DNA from: Oscillospiraceae bacterium
GTDB lineage: Bacteria; Bacillota; Clostridia; Saccharofermentanales; Saccharofermentanaceae
Direction of reading: 5' to 3'
NCBI GenBank assembly: GCA_900176545.1
Contig: FWXP01000006.1
Span: 98,701-162,700, forward strand
Length of the DNA: 64,000 nucleotides
The notes under the pieces were generated by a model. That model ran no database searches. It saw nothing but the letters and a program-made list of their open reading frames with translations, and had not been told where the DNA came from. How positions within the stretch are numbered: the first letter of the stretch is position 1; every line of letters begins with the position of its first letter. Positions 61,098-64,000 of the stretch are shown in pieces. The translations under genes and the position numbers were made by a program.

Positions 61098-61406
61098 TCA
61101 GATAATAACTTCCACTTCATCGGCACTGCATTCTGCGTATACCTTTTTCTCCCAGTATTCTATGAGCCATTTTGTGCTTATGCTTCTTGATGTGTCGGAT
61201 TTTGCATCTGATGGGAAGATATATTCAAGATGACCTGCACAGTATCCTGAGACACAGTACAGGGCGAACGGAATATGGTTCTCGTTGCAATCGGGATAAT
61301 CGCAGAGCATAAAGTCAACATGATCTTCAGTAAACGGATATGTTCCTTTGAATCGAAAAACAGTGCCTACATATAACTCAAGAACGTTACACTCTGTTAG
61401 TTTCAT
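61098..61406 (-). CDS. Imm45-like immunity protein (orphan)
   Basis: This 102-residue protein resembles Imm45-type immunity proteins. It has an early GTVFRFKG, then FMLCDYPDCNENHIPFALYCVSGYCAGHLEYIFP, and late STKWLIEYWEKKVYAECSADEV. Such proteins neutralise a polymorphic toxin; no toxin gene is next to it, so it would be an orphan. The start at 61406 is the first Met with a purine-rich GAGGAG upstream. Family assignment is from memory. Confidence 0.45.
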   Translation of the reverse strand: MKLTECNVLELYVGTVFRFKGTYPFTEDHVDFMLCDYPDCNENHIPFALYCVSGYCAGHLEYIFPSDAKSDTSRSISTKWLIEYWEKKVYAECSADEVEVII

Positions 61407-61524
61407 ATTCACATAACTCCTCGATGTAAGCTCATTATAACGTGTCTGCGGTTTTTTCATAAAAAATCTGCCATTTCACAATGGCAGATGTCACGCAGTA
61501 ACGACTTTCGGGCTGATTTTGTGG

Positions 61525-61552
61525 GTACAGTTTTGGTACAGTTTTCCTGTAC
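61525..61552. repeat. GTACAGTTTT repeats near attR, probable integrase arm sites
   Basis: GTACAGTTTT occurs at 61525-61534 and 61536-61545, followed by CTGTAC. This mirrors the GTACAGTT motifs near attL. They lie just inside the right end of the element. Confidence 0.6.
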
Positions 61553-61581
61553 AAACTCTCAAAAGCCTTTAGTTTCAATAG

Positions 61582-61644
61582 TTATGATAAAACCTGCAAA
61601 ACAGTGCCGTGGCAGATCATTAAAACTCTTATTTTTTCTGGCAT
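61582..61644 (-). pseudogene. Displaced 5' end of the low-molecular-weight phosphatase gene
   Basis: On the minus strand an ATG opens a 20-codon frame reading MPEKIRVLMICHG, which matches the phosphatase N terminus up to the Cys-His-Gly of the P-loop. It then diverges and stops at TAA. This is what remains of the original gene start after the element inserted at the P-loop codons. Confidence 0.75.
61592..61632. other. Right attachment site (attR)
   Basis: The TGCCGTGGCA core with ACCTGCA to its left and CATTAA / ACT to its right matches attL with a few differences. It is embedded in the remnant 5' end of the phosphatase gene. Confidence 0.72.
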
Positions 61645-61762
61645 ATATTGTCATAACCTCATATATTCTTGCAAACCACTGATTTTGTTGCCTTTGTAAC
61701 ACTCACGTTTAAACACCTACTTGGTATAACGCTTCCATAATGTTGCATATTTTATCTACCAA

Positions 61763-61802
61763 ACGGTATAAAAACGGTATAAATTCAAATCTATTATACC
61801 GT
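61763..61802. repeat. ACGGTATAA repeats upstream of the DUF4143 ATPase gene
   Basis: ACGGTATAA occurs twice directly (61763 and 61774) and once inverted as TTATACCGT (61794-61802). Together with the 23-bp repeats that follow they make an unusually repeat-dense upstream region. Confidence 0.5.
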
Positions 61803-61820
61803 ATGAACAAAATATAGAAA

Positions 61821-61883
61821 TCTACAAGTTCGGGAGTAATAATTCTACAAGTTTGGGAATTTATACTCTACAAGTTTGGGAAT
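61821..61883. repeat. Three 17-nt direct repeats with 23-bp period
   Basis: TCTACAAGTTTGGGAAT occurs at 61821 (as TCTACAAGTTCGGGAGT), 61844 and 61867, exactly 23 bp apart. The array ends 4 bp before the -35 box of the following gene. It looks like a multi-copy regulator site. Confidence 0.75.
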
Positions 61884-61887
61884 TTTA

Positions 61888-61916
61888 TTGACTTATGCTT
61901 ATTATCCATATAACAT
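61888..61916 (+). promoter_or_regulatory. Promoter of the DUF4143 ATPase gene
   Basis: TTGACT (61888-61893) and TAACAT (61911-61916) are 17 bp apart, 40 bp before the start codon and directly downstream of the 23-bp repeats. Confidence 0.55.
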
Positions 61917-61956
61917 TACAATAAATATACGTACTCTTTGAAAGGCTGATAAACAG

Positions 61957-63207
61957 ATGTATTTAGATCGTTCTGTAGAAAAGAAATTAGAAAAAAAGAT
62001 AGCATCATCTTCTGTTGTTGTAGTTGTTGGGCCAAAATTCTGTGGCAAAACAACTACTGCACTAAGATATGCCAAGAGCAGTACAAGATTAAACACATCA
62101 ACTGCAATTCAAATTGCTTCGATGAATCCATCAGCTGTTATAGCGGGAGAAAAACTCAGGGTAATCGACGAATGGCAGACTGTTCCTGAATTATGGGATG
62201 AGTTACGCGAATATGTTGATAATAATCCTGGCTTCGGTCAATTCTTGTTAACAGGAAGCTCAACTCCAGAAGATAAGAGTAAAATATTCCACTCTGGAGC
62301 TGGACGAATTGTGAAACTCATGATGAGATCTATGAGTTTATATGAATCAAATGAATCTAAAGGTATCGTATCGCTCGGAGAGTTATTCAACAACGATATT
62401 ACGATCTACGACTTAAATAAAGAACAGACCTTAGAGAATATTGCATATTTAATATGTAGAGGCGGATGGCCAATGGCAGTAACCGCTCCAAATGAAGTTG
62501 CACTTGAAGTAACTAAGAACTATTATTCCGGGCTTTTTAATTTTGAATATAGCGATAACGAGAAGTTCAGAAACAAAAAGCCTGATGTAATGAAAATGGT
62601 TTTGAGAAGCTACGCACGTAATATATCAACAGAAGCCTCTATTCAAACAATCCGTAATGACGTTATAGAAAAGAATAATAGAACTATGGATACAAAGACG
62701 ATAGATGACTATATTAGTGCACTTGAAGATTTATTCATCATCGAGGATATAGATGCATGGTGTCCAAAACTCAGAAGCAAAACAACAGTTAGATCAACAC
62801 CAACTCGCCATTTTGTTGACACATCAATTGCAACAGCCGCTTTAGGAATATCACCTGCTGATTTGCTCAATGATTTGGAAAGCTTAGGACTATTTTTTGA
62901 AGATATGGCTGTACGTGATTTAAAAATATATTCTGATTTAATAGATGGCGAAGTAAAACACTATAGAGATAGTTCTGGTCTTGAATGTGATGCTGTAATT
63001 CATTTAGAAAATGGGAAATGGGGAGCTATAGAAATCAAACTTGGAGGCGAGAAGTTAATTGAAGATGGTGCTAAAAATCTTCTTAAACTTCAGTCAAACG
63101 TCGTTGGAACCAAACCAAAATTTTTAATGGTATTAACAGCAGTTGGATCAGCATATAGAAGAGAAGACGGTGTTTATGTTGTTCCGTTAAATTGTTTGAA
63201 AGGATAA
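61957..63207 (+). CDS. AAA_14/DUF4143 ATPase
   Basis: This is a 416-residue protein. The N-terminal AAA_14 domain has Walker A VVGPKFCGKTTTALRYAKS (about 24-42), Walker B LRVIDEWQTVPELWDELR, and sensor FLLTGSSTP. A winged-helix-like middle region follows. The C-terminal DUF4143 domain contains a restriction-like nuclease core (HYRDSSGLECDAVIHLENGKWGAIEIKLGG: Asp, Glu-x-Lys). Proteins of this family are widespread and their function is not settled. The start is preceded by GAAAGG. Confidence 0.88.
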   Translation: MYLDRSVEKKLEKKIASSSVVVVVGPKFCGKTTTALRYAKSSTRLNTSTAIQIASMNPSAVIAGEKLRVIDEWQTVPELWDELREYVDNNPGFGQFLLTGSSTPEDKSKIFHSGAGRIVKLMMRSMSLYESNESKGIVSLGELFNNDITIYDLNKEQTLENIAYLICRGGWPMAVTAPNEVALEVTKNYYSGLFNFEYSDNEKFRNKKPDVMKMVLRSYARNISTEASIQTIRNDVIEKNNRTMDTKTIDDYISALEDLFIIEDIDAWCPKLRSKTTVRSTPTRHFVDTSIATAALGISPADLLNDLESLGLFFEDMAVRDLKIYSDLIDGEVKHYRDSSGLECDAVIHLENGKWGAIEIKLGGEKLIEDGAKNLLKLQSNVVGTKPKFLMVLTAVGSAYRREDGVYVVPLNCLKG

Positions 63208-63242
63208 TTGTACAACAAAGGTTAACCACCTAACAGAATTGA

Positions 63243-63620
63243 AGTGAACCCCTGAAGTTGGATATTTTAAAATGAGTATACGGACTGATTCCTTGCCTGG
63301 CAAGGAGTAAGTCCTTTCAGTTTGACCTGAATTCTTTCGTTATTGTAGTATTCAATGTATTTTTCCATTGCATCTTGTAGCTGCTCCAACGTTTTAAATT
63401 CATATTCGTGACCATAGAACATCTCGTTCTTCATCTTTCCAAAGAAGTTCTCCATCGGACTGTTATCTAAGCAGTTTCCTTTGCGGGACATGGATTGAGT
63501 AATACCTCGTTCTTTTAAAGCTTTGTGGTATTGTGCCATTTGGTATTGCCAGCCTTGGTCTGAATGGAATATGAGATTACTGAGATCATCGAATCTGCCA
63601 ATGCCTTGTTTAACATATCT
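63243..63620 (-). mobile_element. Remnant of an IS3-family insertion sequence (IS150-like end)
   Basis: The right terminal end begins with TGAACCCCTGAAGTTGGA at 63243, a typical IS3-family terminus. Only the 3' part of the transposase gene is present; the other end and orfA are missing. The exact left break near 63620 is uncertain. Confidence 0.75.
63267..63620 (-). pseudogene. Truncated IS3-family transposase (OrfB, C-terminal part)
   Basis: About 115 residues remain of the DDE integrase domain: the second Asp in LIFHSDQGWQYQ, the SRKGNCLDNSPMENFFGKMKNE segment with the catalytic Glu, and the terminal YIEYYNNERIQVKLKGLTPCQAR. The first catalytic Asp region is missing, so it cannot be active. 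The codons before GRFDD do not resemble the family. Confidence 0.85.
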
Positions 63621-63676
63621 TCCGTCTGAGCAAAATTTGGACTTGTTAAATCGTAAGAGCATGTTTTTGATGTTTT

Positions 63677-63755
63677 ACGGGGATTCGAGTAGGAAATAAA
63701 GATATTTGAATGGGGATTTGCGCAGAAAATTGATTTACTCGAACGGGGATTTGAG
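63677..63755. repeat. Three direct repeats with 33-bp period upstream of the second ATPase gene
   Basis: The motif ACGGGGATTYGAG occurs at 63677, in variant form at 63710 (ATGGGGATTTGCG), and at 63743, each 33 bp apart. The last copy is about 30 bp before the start codon. The layout parallels the 23-bp array upstream of the other DUF4143-type gene. Confidence 0.65.
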
Positions 63756-63786
63756 CTATACTCCATTTGAAAGGTGGCTGTTTTCT

Positions 63787-64000
63787 ATGAAAAAGAGTAT
63801 TTTTAAAAGAAAAATATATGATGAAATCCTTGAATGGAAAAAGAATAAAAGTGACAAGTATGCACTTATGATAAAAGGTGCCAGACGTATCGGAAAGTCT
63901 ACTATAGCCGAAGAATTCGCAAAAAGAGAGTTCAAGTCTTATATACTGATTGATTTCGCTCATACCAGCAAAGCAATCAAAGACTTATTTGATGATACCT
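63787..64000 (+). CDS. AAA_14-type ATPase, N-terminal part (runs off the window)
   Basis: An ATG preceded by AAGGTGG opens a frame that continues past the right edge, giving 71 residues. The Walker A loop MIKGARRIGKSTIAEEFAKRE (about residues 30-50) and the following YILIDF strand match the AAA_14/DUF4143 ATPases. It is a different subgroup from the ATPase at 61957, which has GPKFCGKTT. The C-terminal domain is not in view. Confidence 0.8.
   Translation, partial: MKKSIFKRKIYDEILEWKKNKSDKYALMIKGARRIGKSTIAEEFAKREFKSYILIDFAHTSKAIKDLFDDT

Larger units (their letters stand above)
39613..61612. mobile_element. Integrated mobilizable element of ~22 kb carrying defence genes
   Basis: The boundaries are set by the repeated core TGCCGTGGCA at both ends (about 39613 and 61603). 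Just inside each end are GTACAGTTTT repeats. It contains integrase, excisionase, relaxase, MobC, an oriT-like region and a RepA-like ATPase but no conjugative type IV secretion genes, so it is mobilizable rather than self-transmissible. The right two thirds are much more AT-rich than the chromosome on the left, pointing to separate origin of the cargo. Confidence 0.8.

Overview
The window looks like the chromosome of an anaerobic Firmicute of class Clostridia, perhaps a gut or rumen Lachnospiraceae/Oscillospirales-type organism. This rests on strong AGGAGG ribosome sites, a DUF4250 protein, a DUF3737 protein, an autonomous CsoR-CopA copper locus, and the kind of mobile element found. The left 39.6 kb is compact, mid-GC core and peripheral metabolism. 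The right 24 kb is visibly more AT-rich and is accessory DNA.

Bases 1-10,300 hold small tail-to-tail metabolic genes: an ABM monooxygenase, P-loop kinases, GNAT acetyltransferases, an S66 peptidase, the fluoride channel CrcB, a C39-like secreted protein and a YfhO-type membrane protein. A minus-strand operon (amide hydrolase, small membrane protein, XRE regulator) is read from a promoter carrying two copies of a 14-nt operator-like repeat. Bases 10,400-14,400 hold a tandem pair of membrane-anchored proteins ending in Cys-Ala repeats, translationally coupled to a radical SAM/SPASM enzyme. This is the best candidate here for an undescribed modification system. Bases 14,400-18,400 include gpmI and a DJ-1 family gene separated by a 123-nt hairpin-forming intergenic element. 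Bases 18,400-26,340 are a galactoside locus: galK, a TetR regulator, a glycosyltransferase-like protein, a GPH transporter with an extracytoplasmic insertion, and a GH36 alpha-galactosidase. Then follow trkHA, a CAP-domain secreted protein, a MalY-type lyase and MATE pump pair, csoR-copA behind a promoter whose spacer is the operator, trmL, a tautomerase and corA.

About 22 kb (roughly 39,610-61,612) is an integrated mobilizable element inserted in the 5' end of a low-molecular-weight phosphatase gene. The element restores that gene's reading frame, and the original 5' end survives at the far junction. Its left part carries a Tn916-type integrase, an excisionase, a relaxase with a second gene nested inside it in another frame, MobC, an oriT-like region, a RepA-like ATPase and a promoter-to-terminator unit that looks like a structured non-coding RNA. 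The cargo is defence. On the minus strand there is one long operon of Vsr, an HpaII-type methyltransferase and nuclease, two DUF262 proteins (one with a DUF1524 HNH nuclease), an HNH-like protein and a zinc-ribbon/PD-(D/E)XK protein. Divergent to it is a three-gene GHKL-ATPase operon, then an FtsK-like protein that has lost both Walker motifs but has two DNA-binding gamma domains.

Right of the element (61.6-64 kb) are two AAA_14/DUF4143 ATPase genes, each preceded by three regularly spaced direct repeats, and an IS3-family remnant. No tRNA, rRNA or CRISPR array was seen.
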